This document shows positions 1 through 7,832 of a stretch of DNA of 64,000 nucleotides, one piece after another. Both the position numbers and the translations under genes were made by a program. Below the pieces are notes generated by a model. The model saw nothing but the letters and a program-made list of their open reading frames with translations. It was not told where the DNA came from and searched no databases. Each line of letters starts with the position of its first letter. Positions within the stretch are counted from its first letter, which is position 1. This stretch comes from Streptococcus minor DSM 17118 (GTDB taxonomy: Bacteria; Bacillota; Bacilli; Lactobacillales; Streptococcaceae): the NCBI RefSeq assembly GCF_000377005.1, contig NZ_AQYB01000032.1, forward strand, positions 1-64,000. The letters run 5' to 3'.

Positions 1-84
1 ACCCATGCCGAACACAGTAGTTAAGCCCTAGAACGCCTGAAGTAGTTGGGGGTTGCCCCCTGTGAGATACGGTAGTCGCTTAGC
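1..84 (+). rRNA. rrf: 5S rRNA, 3' part
   Basis: This is the 3' portion of a 5S rRNA. The segment beginning CCCATGCCGAACACAG and ending GGTAGTCGCTTAGC is typical of streptococcal 5S. The 5' end lies outside the window. It is directly followed by a tRNA cluster, the usual layout at the end of a Streptococcus rrn operon, so the tRNAs are probably co-transcribed with the rRNA. Confidence 0.93.
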
Positions 85-109
85 CATAGGAATCGTAGAG
101 ATTCCGTTT

Positions 110-198
110 GGGAGTTTAGCTCAGCTAAGGTAGACCTTAGTCACCTTTGTCGAAGCGTTAGCGCACGACAGGGAGCCAGCGAGTTAAACTTTCATCCC
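110..198 (+). other. structured spacer copying the tRNA-Val 5' end
   Basis: Bases 110-126 are identical to the first 17 bases of the tRNA-Val gene at 201-217. The rest is not tRNA, but the segment can fold. Bases 113-122 pair with GAGTTAAACT at 181-190 (one G-U), and GGG at 110-112 faces CCC at 196-198. Inside are CTAAGG/CCTTAG at 125-140 and a GTCG/CGAC stem of about 8 pairs near 147-172. It may be a degenerate tRNA or a processing signal. Its function is unknown. Confidence 0.5.
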
Positions 199-200
199 AT

Positions 201-273
201 GGGAGTTTAGCTCAGCTGGGAGAGCATCTGCCTTACAAGCAGAGGGTCAGCGGTTCGATCCCGTTAACTCCCA
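201..273 (+). tRNA. tRNA-Val (UAC)
   Basis: A 73-base cloverleaf with acceptor stem GGGAGTT/AACTCCC and discriminator A. The anticodon TAC is at 234-236 and the T-loop is GGTTCGATCC. No CCA is encoded. Confidence 0.96.
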
Positions 274-333
274 TAAGTTATGAGGACGATAAGAAATCCG
301 TTTTACTAGGGTTTTAGTCTGGATATAATTTTA

Positions 334-406
334 GGTCCCGTAGTGTAGCGGTTATCACGTCGCCCTGTCACGGCGAAGATCGCGGGTTCGATTCCCGTCG
401 GGACCG
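334..406 (+). tRNA. tRNA-Asp (GUC)
   Basis: The acceptor stem is GGTCCCG/CGGGACC with discriminator G. The anticodon loop holds GTC in CCTGTCACGG, and the T-arm is CGGGTTCGATTCCCG. CCA is not encoded. Confidence 0.96.
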
Positions 407-463
407 TTGAAATGAAGAGAGAATCGGCATTTCAACTAGTGTATAAACGGATACAAGAGAAGA

Positions 464-536
464 GACTCGTTAGCTCAGTTGGTAGAGCAATTGACTTTTA
501 ATCAATGGGTCGCTGGTTCGAGCCCAGCACGGGTCA
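464..536 (+). tRNA. tRNA-Lys (UUU)
   Basis: The acceptor stem is GACTCGT/ACGGGTC with a G-U pair and discriminator A. The anticodon TTT is at 497-499. The gene ends 3 bases before the next tRNA. Confidence 0.96.
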
Positions 537-539
537 TAT

Positions 540-621
540 GCGGGTTTGGCGGAATTGGCAGACGCACCAGATTTAGGATCTGGCGCTTTCGGGCGTGGGG
601 GTTCAAGTCCCTTAACCCGCA
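540..621 (+). tRNA. tRNA-Leu (UAG)
   Basis: An 82-base class II tRNA with a long variable arm. The acceptor stem is GCGGGTT/AACCCGC and the anticodon loop TTTAGGA has TAG at 574-576. Confidence 0.96.
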
Positions 622-635
622 TAAGGAATAAATAA

Positions 636-708
636 GCCGGCTTAGCTCAGTTGGTAGAGCATCTGATTTGTAATCAGAGGGTCGCGTGTTCAAGTCATGT
701 AGCCGGCA
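636..708 (+). tRNA. tRNA-Thr (UGU)
   Basis: The acceptor stem is GCCGGCT/AGCCGGC. The anticodon loop TTTGTAA has TGT at 669-671. Confidence 0.96.
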
Positions 709-719
709 TTGAAGCGATT

Positions 720-791
720 GCGAACGTAGTTCAGTGGTAGAACACCACCTTGCCAAGGTGGGGGTCGCGGGTTCGAATCCCGTCGTTCGCT
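720..791 (+). tRNA. tRNA-Gly (GCC)
   Basis: A 72-base cloverleaf with acceptor stem GCGAACG/CGTTCGC, discriminator T, and anticodon GCC at 752-754. Confidence 0.96.
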
Positions 792-798
792 TAGAGAG

Positions 799-882
799 GC
801 CGGGGTGGCGGAACAGGCAGACGCACAGGACTTAAAATCCTGCGATGGTAACATCGTACCGGTTCGATTCCGGTCCTCGGCA
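799..882 (+). tRNA. tRNA-Leu (UAA)
   Basis: An 84-base class II tRNA with acceptor stem GCCGGGG/CCTCGGC. The anticodon loop CTTAAAA has TAA at 833-835, and there is a long variable arm. Confidence 0.96.
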
Positions 883-889
883 TATATGA

Positions 890-963
890 GCACCCTTAGC
901 TCAACTGGATAGAGTACCTGACTACGAATCAGGCGGTTAGAGGTTCGACTCCTCTAGGGTGCA
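890..963 (+). tRNA. tRNA-Arg (ACG)
   Basis: The acceptor stem is GCACCCT/AGGGTGC. The anticodon loop CTACGAA has ACG at 924-926; this A34 is normally edited to inosine by TadA. Confidence 0.96.
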
Positions 964-1017
964 TTTCTCGCTTAATGTCACGCACATTAGGGGAGCTTTC
1001 TTTTTAGTACCAGTTAT

Positions 1018-1091
1018 CGGGAAGTAGCTCAGCTTGGTAGAGTACTTGGTTTGGGACCAAGGTGTCGCAGGTTCGAATCCTGTCTTCCCGA
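1018..1091 (+). tRNA. tRNA-Pro (UGG)
   Basis: The acceptor stem is CGGGAAG/CTTCCCG and the anticodon TGG is at 1052-1054. It is the last tRNA of the cluster, and a terminator follows 4 bases later. Confidence 0.96.
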
Positions 1092-1095
1092 TTGC

Positions 1096-1117
1096 AGCAA
1101 CTCATGTTGCTTTTTTT
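1096..1117 (+). terminator. terminator of the rRNA/tRNA operon
   Basis: AGCAAC (1096-1101) pairs with GTTGCT (1106-1111) around a TCAT loop, followed by a T run. It ends the 5S-tRNA transcript. Confidence 0.8.
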
Positions 1118-1188
1118 GTGCCATAAAATGCGTTTTTAGCTTGTTCTGTAATACAGGCTTTTTTTATGCTCGTTAGACTATCTTTTTT

Positions 1189-1197
1189 TGATATAAT
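1189..1197 (+). promoter_or_regulatory. extended -10 promoter of recG, abutting the start codon
   Basis: TGATATAAT is an extended -10 element with a perfect TATAAT at 1192-1197. Only six bases separate it from the recG ATG at 1204, so transcription should begin at about the start codon. No ribosome binding site fits in between and no good -35 is seen. Confidence 0.6.
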
Positions 1198-1203
1198 AGA
1201 TTT

Positions 1204-3222
1204 ATGAAATCTTTAGGTGATGCTTTGTCTGTTCTTCCTGGTTTTAGTTCTAAATCGGTTGAAAAATTTTTAAAACTAGAATTGCAAACCGTGGGTGATG
1301 CACTGCTGTATTATCCTTTTCGTTATGAAGATTTTCAGTCTAAGTCAGTATTGGATTTGATGGATGGAGAAAAAGCCTTAGTTTTAGGTGAGGTGGTAAG
1401 TCCTGCTGCTGTTCAATATTACGGTTATAAACGGAATCGGTTACGGTTCTCCATTCGGCAGGGTGAAGTGATTGTCGCAGTTTCTTTTTTTAATCAGCCT
1501 TACTTGGCAGATAAGATAGTGGTTGGCTCTCAAATTGCTGTATGGGGAAAATGGGATAGGAGCAAGGCTTCTCTGACTGGGATGAAGATACTGAGTCAAA
1601 GTCAGGATGATTTGCAGCCTGTTTATCGTGTTGGTCAAGGAATCAAACAGGCTAGTTTAGTTAAGTTGATTAAGGCTGCTATGGAGGCAGGGTACCTAGA
1701 TTTAGTAGAGGAAAATCTACCTAGTGAGTTATTGCAGCGTTATAGGCTGCTAAATCGTCGCGAAGCTATAAGAGCCATGCATTTTCCGAAAGATATTGAA
1801 CAGTATCAACAAGCTTTGAGGCGTGTCAAGTTTGAGGAATTGTTCTATTTTCAGCTTAATCTGCAAAGTTTGAAGTCTGAAAATCGTAAGCCAGATGCAG
1901 GAGTCTTGATTACTTATGATCAGGTGGCTTTGGCTAATAAAATACAACAACTGCCATTTGCTTTGACTGACGCTCAACAGAGGAGTTTATTGGAGATTCT
2001 ATCAGATATGTCATCGTCTAGTCATATGAATCGTCTTTTACAAGGGGATGTTGGCTCAGGAAAAACAGTTATTGCGGGTTTAGCTATGTATGCAGCTTAT
2101 ACAGCGGGTTTTCAATCAGCTATGATGGTTCCGACAGAGATTTTAGCTGAGCAACATTATGAGAGTTTGAGCCAGCTTTTTCCGGAGTTGTCCATTGCTT
2201 TGTTGACTGGAGGGATGAAGGCTGCGATTCGGCGGGATACCTTGGCTGCAATTGAGTCAGGGACAGTAGATATTGTAATTGGGACTCATGCTCTTATTCA
2301 GGAGCGGGTCAATTATCATCATGTAGGGCTGGTGATTACAGATGAGCAGCATCGGTTTGGTGTCAAGCAACGGAGGCTTTTTCGTGAAAAGGGAGAGAAT
2401 CCAGATGTCCTGATGATGACGGCAACTCCTATCCCTAGGACTTTAGCAATCACAGCTTTTGGTGAAATGGATGTCTCTATTATCGATCAGCTACCAGAAG
2501 GTCGTAAAGAAGTTAAGACTCGTTGGGTCAAACATGAGCAACTTCCTGTTGTCCTAGAATGGATAGGTAAGGAAATCAAAAAGGGAAACCAAGTGTATGT
2601 GGTCTCACCTTTGATTGAGGAGTCTGAAGCCTTGGACTTGAAAAATGCCATTGCTTTGGAAGAAGAGTTGAACGCTTATTTTGGAAAAACAGTCAAGATT
2701 ACCCTCTTGCATGGTCAAATGAAAAATCAGGAAAAAGATAGTATTATGCAGGATTTTAAGGCTGGAAAAATAGATTTGTTAGTATCAACAACGGTTATCG
2801 AAGTGGGGGTCAATGTGCCTAATGCTACTATCATGGTGATTATCGATGCGGATCGTTTTGGTTTGAGCCAGTTGCATCAGCTTCGTGGTCGTGTGGGCCG
2901 TGGGAATAAACAATCCTATGCTATTTTGGTGGCCAATCCTAAGACAGACTCAGGAAAAGAGCGGATGCAGGCTATGACTGAAACGACAGATGGGTTTGTT
3001 TTGGCGGAAAAAGACTTGCAGATGCGGGGGGCTGGTGAGGTGTTTGGTACAAGACAATCAGGTCTACCTGAATTTCAAGTTGCTAATATTGTGGAAGATT
3101 TTCCAATTTTAGAGGAGGCTAGACGGGTGGCTAGTCAGATTGTTTCAGATCCTAGTTGGAAGCTCAATCCTAATTGGTCTATAATTGTGAAGGAAATGAA
3201 AAGACCGAATCGTTTGGATTAA
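1204..3222 (+). CDS. recG: ATP-dependent DNA helicase RecG
   Basis: RecG remodels stalled replication forks and Holliday junctions, driving fork regression and branch migration in the cytoplasm. The 672 residues match the usual streptococcal length. Order: N-terminal wedge/OB domain (about 1-240), helicase domain 1 with Walker A GDVGSGKT at 281-288 and the DEQH box at 380-383, then helicase domain 2 with the motif VI region QLRGRVGRG. ATG at 1204 is chosen because the N-terminus agrees with RecG proteins of other streptococci and no upstream start is available. The promoter TATAAT ends six bases upstream, which implies a leaderless message. The gene stands alone after the tRNA cluster. Confidence 0.96.
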   Translation: MKSLGDALSVLPGFSSKSVEKFLKLELQTVGDALLYYPFRYEDFQSKSVLDLMDGEKALVLGEVVSPAAVQYYGYKRNRLRFSIRQGEVIVAVSFFNQPYLADKIVVGSQIAVWGKWDRSKASLTGMKILSQSQDDLQPVYRVGQGIKQASLVKLIKAAMEAGYLDLVEENLPSELLQRYRLLNRREAIRAMHFPKDIEQYQQALRRVKFEELFYFQLNLQSLKSENRKPDAGVLITYDQVALANKIQQLPFALTDAQQRSLLEILSDMSSSSHMNRLLQGDVGSGKTVIAGLAMYAAYTAGFQSAMMVPTEILAEQHYESLSQLFPELSIALLTGGMKAAIRRDTLAAIESGTVDIVIGTHALIQERVNYHHVGLVITDEQHRFGVKQRRLFREKGENPDVLMMTATPIPRTLAITAFGEMDVSIIDQLPEGRKEVKTRWVKHEQLPVVLEWIGKEIKKGNQVYVVSPLIEESEALDLKNAIALEEELNAYFGKTVKITLLHGQMKNQEKDSIMQDFKAGKIDLLVSTTVIEVGVNVPNATIMVIIDADRFGLSQLHQLRGRVGRGNKQSYAILVANPKTDSGKERMQAMTETTDGFVLAEKDLQMRGAGEVFGTRQSGLPEFQVANIVEDFPILEEARRVASQIVSDPSWKLNPNWSIIVKEMKRPNRLD

Positions 3223-3392
3223 TGTAACAGGAAGTTATATTACAAGGAATGTTTGTTTTTGATGCTAACATTTTTTATTAGTATTGGTCTGTTCACATGG
3301 TTGATGCCATTTCAGATAAACCATTTATCCTGCTAGTATAGATGGTACGAATAGTTGATTTTGCATTGTTATTATCTGTAAATGCTGATAAG

Positions 3393-3420
3393 AAAAGTCT
3401 CGATTTTTTTCGAGACTTTT
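3393..3420. terminator. bidirectional terminator between recG and trpB
   Basis: AAAAGTCTCG (3393-3402) pairs with CGAGACTTTT (3411-3420) around an AT-rich loop. T runs lie on both sides, so it can serve recG and the convergent trpB. The right arm touches the trpB stop codon. Confidence 0.8.
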
Positions 3421-4607
3421 TATTCTGTTATAGTTTCTCCTAGGTAGGTTGCGATAGCAGCGACATCTTTGTCCCCTCTACCAGATAGGTTGACAATGAT
3501 AATTTGGTTTTTATCCATACTTGGTGCGACTTTTATCGCTTGAGCGATGGCGTGGGAACTCTCAATGGCTGGAATGATTCCTTCGGTCTTGGAGAGGAGA
3601 AGAAGGGCTTGCACTGCCTCTTCATCAGTAACGGCAATATAGTTTACTCGGCCAGAGTCCTTTAGGAAGGCATGTTCTGGACCAACTCCTGGGTAATCCA
3701 AGCCTGCTGAAATGGAGTAAACTGGTGCAACACTGCCGTCCTTATCAAAAAGAGCGATGGTTTTCATACCGTCTAACACCCCGATAGTTCCTTTGGTCAG
3801 GGTAGCAGCATGCTTGTCTGTATTGACACCATGTCCAGCAGCTTCAACGCCAATCAGAGAGACCTCCTTATCAGGTATATATTGAGAGAAAGCACCGATG
3901 GCATTGGAACCACCACCCACACAAGCAATCACTGCATCTGGCAAGCGGCCTTCTTTGTCTAGGATTTGTTGACGAGATTCTCGGCTGATTATTTTTTGAA
4001 ATGTATGAACAATAGTTGGATAAGGGTGGGGGCCAACAGCCGATCCTAGAACATAAAAAGCATCCAAGTCTTCCATCCAGGCTCCAAAGGCAGCATCTAC
4101 TGCTTCTTTGAGGGTGGCTGTTCCTTCGGTAACAGCATGAACGCGAGCTCCCATCATCTCCATTCGAAAAACATTGAGGCGCTGGCGTTTGACGTCTTCG
4201 GCTCCCATGTAGACATCGCATTCCATGCCAAACTTAGCAGCTGCAGCTGCAGTTGCAACGCCGTGCTGACCAGCTCCTGTTTCAGCAATGACACGAGTTT
4301 TGCCCATGCGCTTGGCTAGAAGGATTTGTCCCAAAACATTGTTGAGCTTGTGGGAACCTAAATGGTTAAGGTCTTCCCGCTTGAGATAAATTTTAGCACC
4401 ATCTAGGTGTCGAGTTAGACTCTCAGCGTAGTAAAGAGGGGTTTGACGACCAGAATAATCCTGTAAATAAAAAGTTAGCTCCTTGATAAAATCAGGATCT
4501 TGGTGATATTTGTTAAAAGTTGCTTCTAGTTCATCTAATAGGACTTGAATAGGTGCAGGGACAAAACTACCGCCAAATTGGCCAAAATATCCTTTTTCTG
4601 TTGTCAT
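3420..4607 (-). CDS. trpB: tryptophan synthase beta-chain-like protein, stand-alone
   Basis: TrpB joins indole and serine to give tryptophan, using PLP. The family signature is clear in the 395 residues: the PLP-lysine region LGSHKLNN (Lys87), [12 protein letters not shown], the phosphate loop [10 protein letters not shown], and the C-terminal SGRGDKD. The start has a TGGAGA ribosome site about 8 bases upstream. No trpA, trpC or other trp gene is near; the only minus-strand neighbour is a membrane protein 59 bases upstream. An orphan TrpB can use free indole or act on another substrate, so the real role is open. The fold and cofactor assignment are secure; the pathway role is inferred. Confidence 0.9.
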   Translation of the reverse strand: MTTEKGYFGQFGGSFVPAPIQVLLDELEATFNKYHQDPDFIKELTFYLQDYSGRQTPLYYAESLTRHLDGAKIYLKREDLNHLGSHKLNNVLGQILLAKRMGKTRVIAETGAGQHGVATAAAAAKFGMECDVYMGAEDVKRQRLNVFRMEMMGARVHAVTEGTATLKEAVDAAFGAWMEDLDAFYVLGSAVGPHPYPTIVHTFQKIISRESRQQILDKEGRLPDAVIACVGGGSNAIGAFSQYIPDKEVSLIGVEAAGHGVNTDKHAATLTKGTIGVLDGMKTIALFDKDGSVAPVYSISAGLDYPGVGPEHAFLKDSGRVNYIAVTDEEAVQALLLLSKTEGIIPAIESSHAIAQAIKVAPSMDKNQIIIVNLSGRGDKDVAAIATYLGETITE

Positions 4608-4666
4608 GATGCTGTCTCCATTTTCTGTTGATTGTCGTGATGAGTGGCTGATACTTTATTAGAAAG

Positions 4667-5236
4667 TTACGATATAGGGGGCTTTGTATCATAATTGGGA
4701 AAACTAGTTTTATATAGTTCTTGAGTTTTATCTTCTGTCTTTATATTTTTGAATTGACTGCCAAGCACTTGTAGAATATTATCAGTACCACCCTCGATAT
4801 AGGTGATTTCTAAGGAAATGCTGCCTTGGCCATCTGAGTCAATCAGCAAGTATTCGTAATAGGCTCTATCAAGACAATCCATATATCTGAAAAGAGGTCG
4901 CTCCATTTTCTTTTGATATGTAATAGACTGGATAGTGTCCCAAGGGAAATGATAGGATTTCCAGCCCTTATAAATTGTTAAGCCATCTGCATTTCCATTG
5001 ATAAAGGGGCGCTTGCGAAAAGAAAGAGCGGAGAAGAGAACTGTTGTACCAAGGATGATTGAGCTTAGCCAAGGTAAGGTAAAGATGGGAGAGATTCCAG
5101 AACCTGTTGTCAGATTCATAAATGAATGCAAAATTCTAAAAAGTACTAAGCCACACAAGCCAAAAGCAATCAGAAAGATACTTATAATGATAATGGGATG
5201 GTAAAGCGAGGCTTGGTTTTTATAGGTGAATGACAT
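4667..5236 (-). CDS. membrane protein of unknown function
   Basis: A 189-residue protein I do not recognise by name. After a short polar start it has two hydrophobic segments (about residues 14-40 and 52-75), then a basic stretch and a soluble C-terminal part of beta-rich composition (KGWKSYHFPWDTIQSI). This resembles bacterial membrane-anchored PH-like domains, but only loosely. ATG at 5236 is preferred because AAAAGGAG lies 6 bases upstream; a longer frame to 5314 has no ribosome site and a hydrophobic extension. It is 59 bases upstream of trpB on the same strand and may be co-transcribed. Confidence 0.7.
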   Translation of the reverse strand: MSFTYKNQASLYHPIIIISIFLIAFGLCGLVLFRILHSFMNLTTGSGISPIFTLPWLSSIILGTTVLFSALSFRKRPFINGNADGLTIYKGWKSYHFPWDTIQSITYQKKMERPLFRYMDCLDRAYYEYLLIDSDGQGSISLEITYIEGGTDNILQVLGSQFKNIKTEDKTQELYKTSFPNYDTKPPIS

Positions 5237-5354
5237 TGTTTTCTCCTTTTTAGTAGTATACCAGAAAATAAGTGTAAAATCTAAGGAAAACCATAAAAAG
5301 ACAGAAAATTTCAACTATTTTGGACAAAAATAATAAAAAAATAAGATTTATCTA

Positions 5355-5383
5355 TTGACCTTTACTGACCAATGGTGTATAAT
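5355..5383 (+). promoter_or_regulatory. clpL promoter with overlapping CtsR box
   Basis: A -35 TTGACC (5355-5360) and -10 TATAAT (5378-5383) are separated by 17 bases. The stretch 5355-5370 read on the minus strand is GGTCAGTAAAGGTCAA, which fits the CtsR heptad repeat (GGTCAAA spaced). CtsR bound here would block RNA polymerase and be released by heat or proteotoxic stress. Confidence 0.82.
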
Positions 5384-5435
5384 ACAGTCATGGGTATAAA
5401 AAACCCTAGAAAGGTCAGACTAAGGAGGATGACAT

Positions 5436-5513
5436 ATGTTTTATTTTTTTAGTGAATTGGTCAGAGAAAGTCAGAATACGAAATCTGCACCTGAACCGAT
5501 TCGGAGAATCTGA
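5436..5513 (+). CDS. 25-residue leader-like peptide before clpL
   Basis: A short frame begins MFYFFSEL and ends PEPIRRI. It has a near-perfect ribosome site, TAAGGAGGAT at 5421-5430, five bases before ATG. It lies between the CtsR-controlled promoter and clpL, so it would be made on the same stress-induced message. The N-terminal third is aromatic and hydrophobic, the rest polar and basic. It could be a stress microprotein or a leader peptide that tunes clpL. Translation is inferred only from the ribosome site. Confidence 0.5.
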   Translation: MFYFFSELVRESQNTKSAPEPIRRI

Positions 5514-5535
5514 TAAGATTTATTTTTAGACAAAA

Positions 5536-5551
5536 GGTCAGTTTTGGTCAA
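5536..5551 (+). promoter_or_regulatory. second CtsR box upstream of clpL
   Basis: GGTCAGTTTTGGTCAA matches the tandem heptad CtsR operator. It sits 47 bases before the clpL start. A weaker copy, GGTCAGAGAAAGTCAG at 5459-5474, lies inside the short ORF, so repressor could bind at several points along the leader. Confidence 0.65.
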
Positions 5552-5598
5552 TGTAAATAGGCCAATATGAACACAAAATAACAAAAAGAGGTAGAAAT

Positions 5599-7689
5599 AT
5601 GAACAATAATTTTAACAATATGGATGATATTTTCAACCAACTCATGGGGAATATGGGTGGTTTTAATACAGAACGTCGTCGATACTCGATCAATGGGCGT
5701 GAAGTGACGCCAGAGGAATTTGCTTACTATCGTCAGACCGGTCAACTACCTGCTGGACCAGAAGCCCAGACGACTTCTTCACAAGGTCAGGTAGGAACTG
5801 TCAGTCAAGATGGTATTTTGGCTAAGTTGGGGACTAACTTGACTGATCAGGCACGTCAAGGTAAGTTAGATCCTGTCATTGGGCGAAACAAGGAAATTCA
5901 GGAAACTGCTGAAATTCTGGCTCGTCGTACGAAGAACAACCCTGTCTTGGTTGGGGATGCTGGTGTCGGTAAGACGGCGGTAGTAGAGGGCTTAGCACAA
6001 GCGATTGTTAATGGTGATGTACCAGCTGCTATTAAAAATAAGGAATTGATATCAATTGATATATCAGGTCTTGAGGCTGGAACACAGTACCGTGGTGCAT
6101 TTGAAGAAAATGTCCAAAATTTAGTCAAGGAGGTGCAAGAGGCAGGAAATGTTATTCTCTTCTTTGATGAAATCCATCAAATTTTAGGTGCTGGCTCAAC
6201 AGGTGGAGATTCTGGCTCTAAGGGTTTGGCTGATATTCTTAAACCGGCTCTATCTAGAGGTGATTTGACCGTTATCGGGGCAACTACTCAGGATGAATAT
6301 CGCAATACCATTATGAAAAATGCAGCTTTGGCCCGTCGTTTCAACGAGGTCAAAGTCAATGCACCATCTGCAGAAGATACTCTGGCTATTCTCAAAGGTA
6401 TCAAACCTCTCTACGAAGCCCATCATAATATTATTTTACCAGATGACATGCTCAAGGCTGCAGTGGATTATTCTGTCCAGTATATTCCACAAAGAAGTTT
6501 GCCTGATAAGGCTATTGATTTGGTGGATGTGACAGCTGCTCATTTGGCAGCCCAGCATCCGGTGACAGATATAAAGGCTTTGGAGGCTGAAATTGCTCAA
6601 GCTAGACAGTTGCAACAGGCTGCGGCAGATAAGGAAGATTATGAGACAGCTCTAAATGAAAAGATTCGTATCGATCAGTTGCAAGAGAAAATCGACAACC
6701 ATACCGAAGGTCAAAAGGCGGTGGCAACTGTCAATGATGTCGCTCAGGCTGTAGAGCGGATGACAGGTATCCCTGTTTCCCAAATGGGAGCTTCGGATAT
6801 TGAGCGTTTGAAGGGGATGAAGGAGCGTTTGGAGGCTAAGGTCATTGGTCAAAATGATGCGGTAGAAGCCGTGTCTAAGGCCATTCGTCGAAATCGTGCT
6901 GGTTTTGATGAAGGCAATCGTCCTATCGGTAGCTTCCTCTTTGTCGGTCCTACAGGGGTTGGTAAGACAGAGTTGGCCAAACAATTGGCTCTTGATATGT
7001 TTGGCAATAAAGATGCGATTATCCGTCTGGATATGTCTGAATATAGCGACCGTACCGCAGTATCTAAGCTGATTGGAACAACAGCTGGATATGTGGGTTA
7101 TGATGATAATTCCCATACTCTTACGGAGCGTGTCCGCCGGAATCCTTATTCTATCGTTCTCTTAGATGAAATTGAAAAGGCTGATCCTCAGGTCATTACC
7201 CTTTTATTACAAGTCTTGGATGATGGTCATTTGACAGATGGTCAGGGCAACACGGTTAACTTTAAGAATACGGTCATTATCGCAACTTCCAACACAGGCT
7301 TTGGTTTTGGCAGTCATGATGAGGAAGAAGAAGTGGATATTATGACTCGTATCGCACCTTACTTCCGTCCAGAATTTCTGAATCGTTTCAACGCTGTCAT
7401 CGAGTTCAAGCATTTGACCAAGGAAGATCTCCTGCAAATCGTAGACTTGATGCTGGCTCAGGTCAACCAGACCTTGGCCAAGAAGGATATTCATCTGGAA
7501 GTCAGCAAGGAAGCTAAGGACTTACTTATGGAGCTGGGTTATGATAAGGCCATGGGAGCTCGTCCTCTGCGTCGTGTCATCGAGGGTCAAATTCGTGATA
7601 AGGTGACGGATTTCTACTTGGAACATATCGACGCTAAGCAGTTGAAAGCGGATGTGGTTGATGGAGAAATTGTTATCCATCAAGCCTAA
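5599..7689 (+). CDS. clpL: ATP-dependent chaperone ClpL (Hsp100 family)
   Basis: ClpL is an AAA+ disaggregase of Gram-positive bacteria that refolds aggregated protein and supports heat and wall-stress tolerance, without a ClpP-binding role. The 696 residues begin with an Asn-rich N-terminus, then AAA+ domain 1 (Walker A GDAGVGKT, 119-126), a short coiled middle region near 330-375, and AAA+ domain 2 (Walker A GPTGVGKT, 450-457) with a C-terminal D2-small domain. The long N-domain of ClpA/ClpC is missing, as expected for ClpL. A ribosome site AGAGG precedes ATG 5599. Upstream CtsR boxes indicate class III heat-shock control. Confidence 0.95.
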   Translation: MNNNFNNMDDIFNQLMGNMGGFNTERRRYSINGREVTPEEFAYYRQTGQLPAGPEAQTTSSQGQVGTVSQDGILAKLGTNLTDQARQGKLDPVIGRNKEIQETAEILARRTKNNPVLVGDAGVGKTAVVEGLAQAIVNGDVPAAIKNKELISIDISGLEAGTQYRGAFEENVQNLVKEVQEAGNVILFFDEIHQILGAGSTGGDSGSKGLADILKPALSRGDLTVIGATTQDEYRNTIMKNAALARRFNEVKVNAPSAEDTLAILKGIKPLYEAHHNIILPDDMLKAAVDYSVQYIPQRSLPDKAIDLVDVTAAHLAAQHPVTDIKALEAEIAQARQLQQAAADKEDYETALNEKIRIDQLQEKIDNHTEGQKAVATVNDVAQAVERMTGIPVSQMGASDIERLKGMKERLEAKVIGQNDAVEAVSKAIRRNRAGFDEGNRPIGSFLFVGPTGVGKTELAKQLALDMFGNKDAIIRLDMSEYSDRTAVSKLIGTTAGYVGYDDNSHTLTERVRRNPYSIVLLDEIEKADPQVITLLLQVLDDGHLTDGQGNTVNFKNTVIIATSNTGFGFGSHDEEEEVDIMTRIAPYFRPEFLNRFNAVIEFKHLTKEDLLQIVDLMLAQVNQTLAKKDIHLEVSKEAKDLLMELGYDKAMGARPLRRVIEGQIRDKVTDFYLEHIDAKQLKADVVDGEIVIHQA

Positions 7690-7700
7690 AAGATAGTGAC

Positions 7701-7726
7701 AGCCACTCGCAAGGGTGGCTTTTTTT
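7701..7726 (+). terminator. clpL terminator
   Basis: AGCCAC and GTGGCT form a stem, followed by a run of seven T. It lies 12 bases after the clpL stop codon. Confidence 0.8.
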
Positions 7727-7772
7727 GTAAAAATACTGCAAGAAAATAATAGTTTCAGGAAACAGTTTCAAT

Positions 7773-7801
7773 TTGCAAACGTTTGCAACATGTGGTAAGA
7801 T
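7773..7801 (+). promoter_or_regulatory. pullulanase promoter with perfect cre site
   Basis: -35 TTGCAA (7773-7778), 17-base spacer, and extended -10 TGGTAAGAT (7793-7801). A perfect 14-base palindrome TGCAAACGTTTGCA at 7774-7787 is a CcpA catabolite-response element covering the -35 and the start of the spacer. Glucose should therefore repress the pullulanase gene. Confidence 0.82.
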
Positions 7802-7832
7802 AGGCTCATAAAAGAAAAATCAGGAGGTTCTC

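Noticed and set aside
502-893. Minus-strand open frames of 67-84 residues across the tRNA genes
   Set aside because: They are the complements of tRNA genes; the peptides are translations of tRNA stems.
6652-7116. A 154-residue antisense frame inside clpL
   Set aside because: clpL is a complete conserved protein in this region; the antisense frame has no ribosome site and reflects codon bias.
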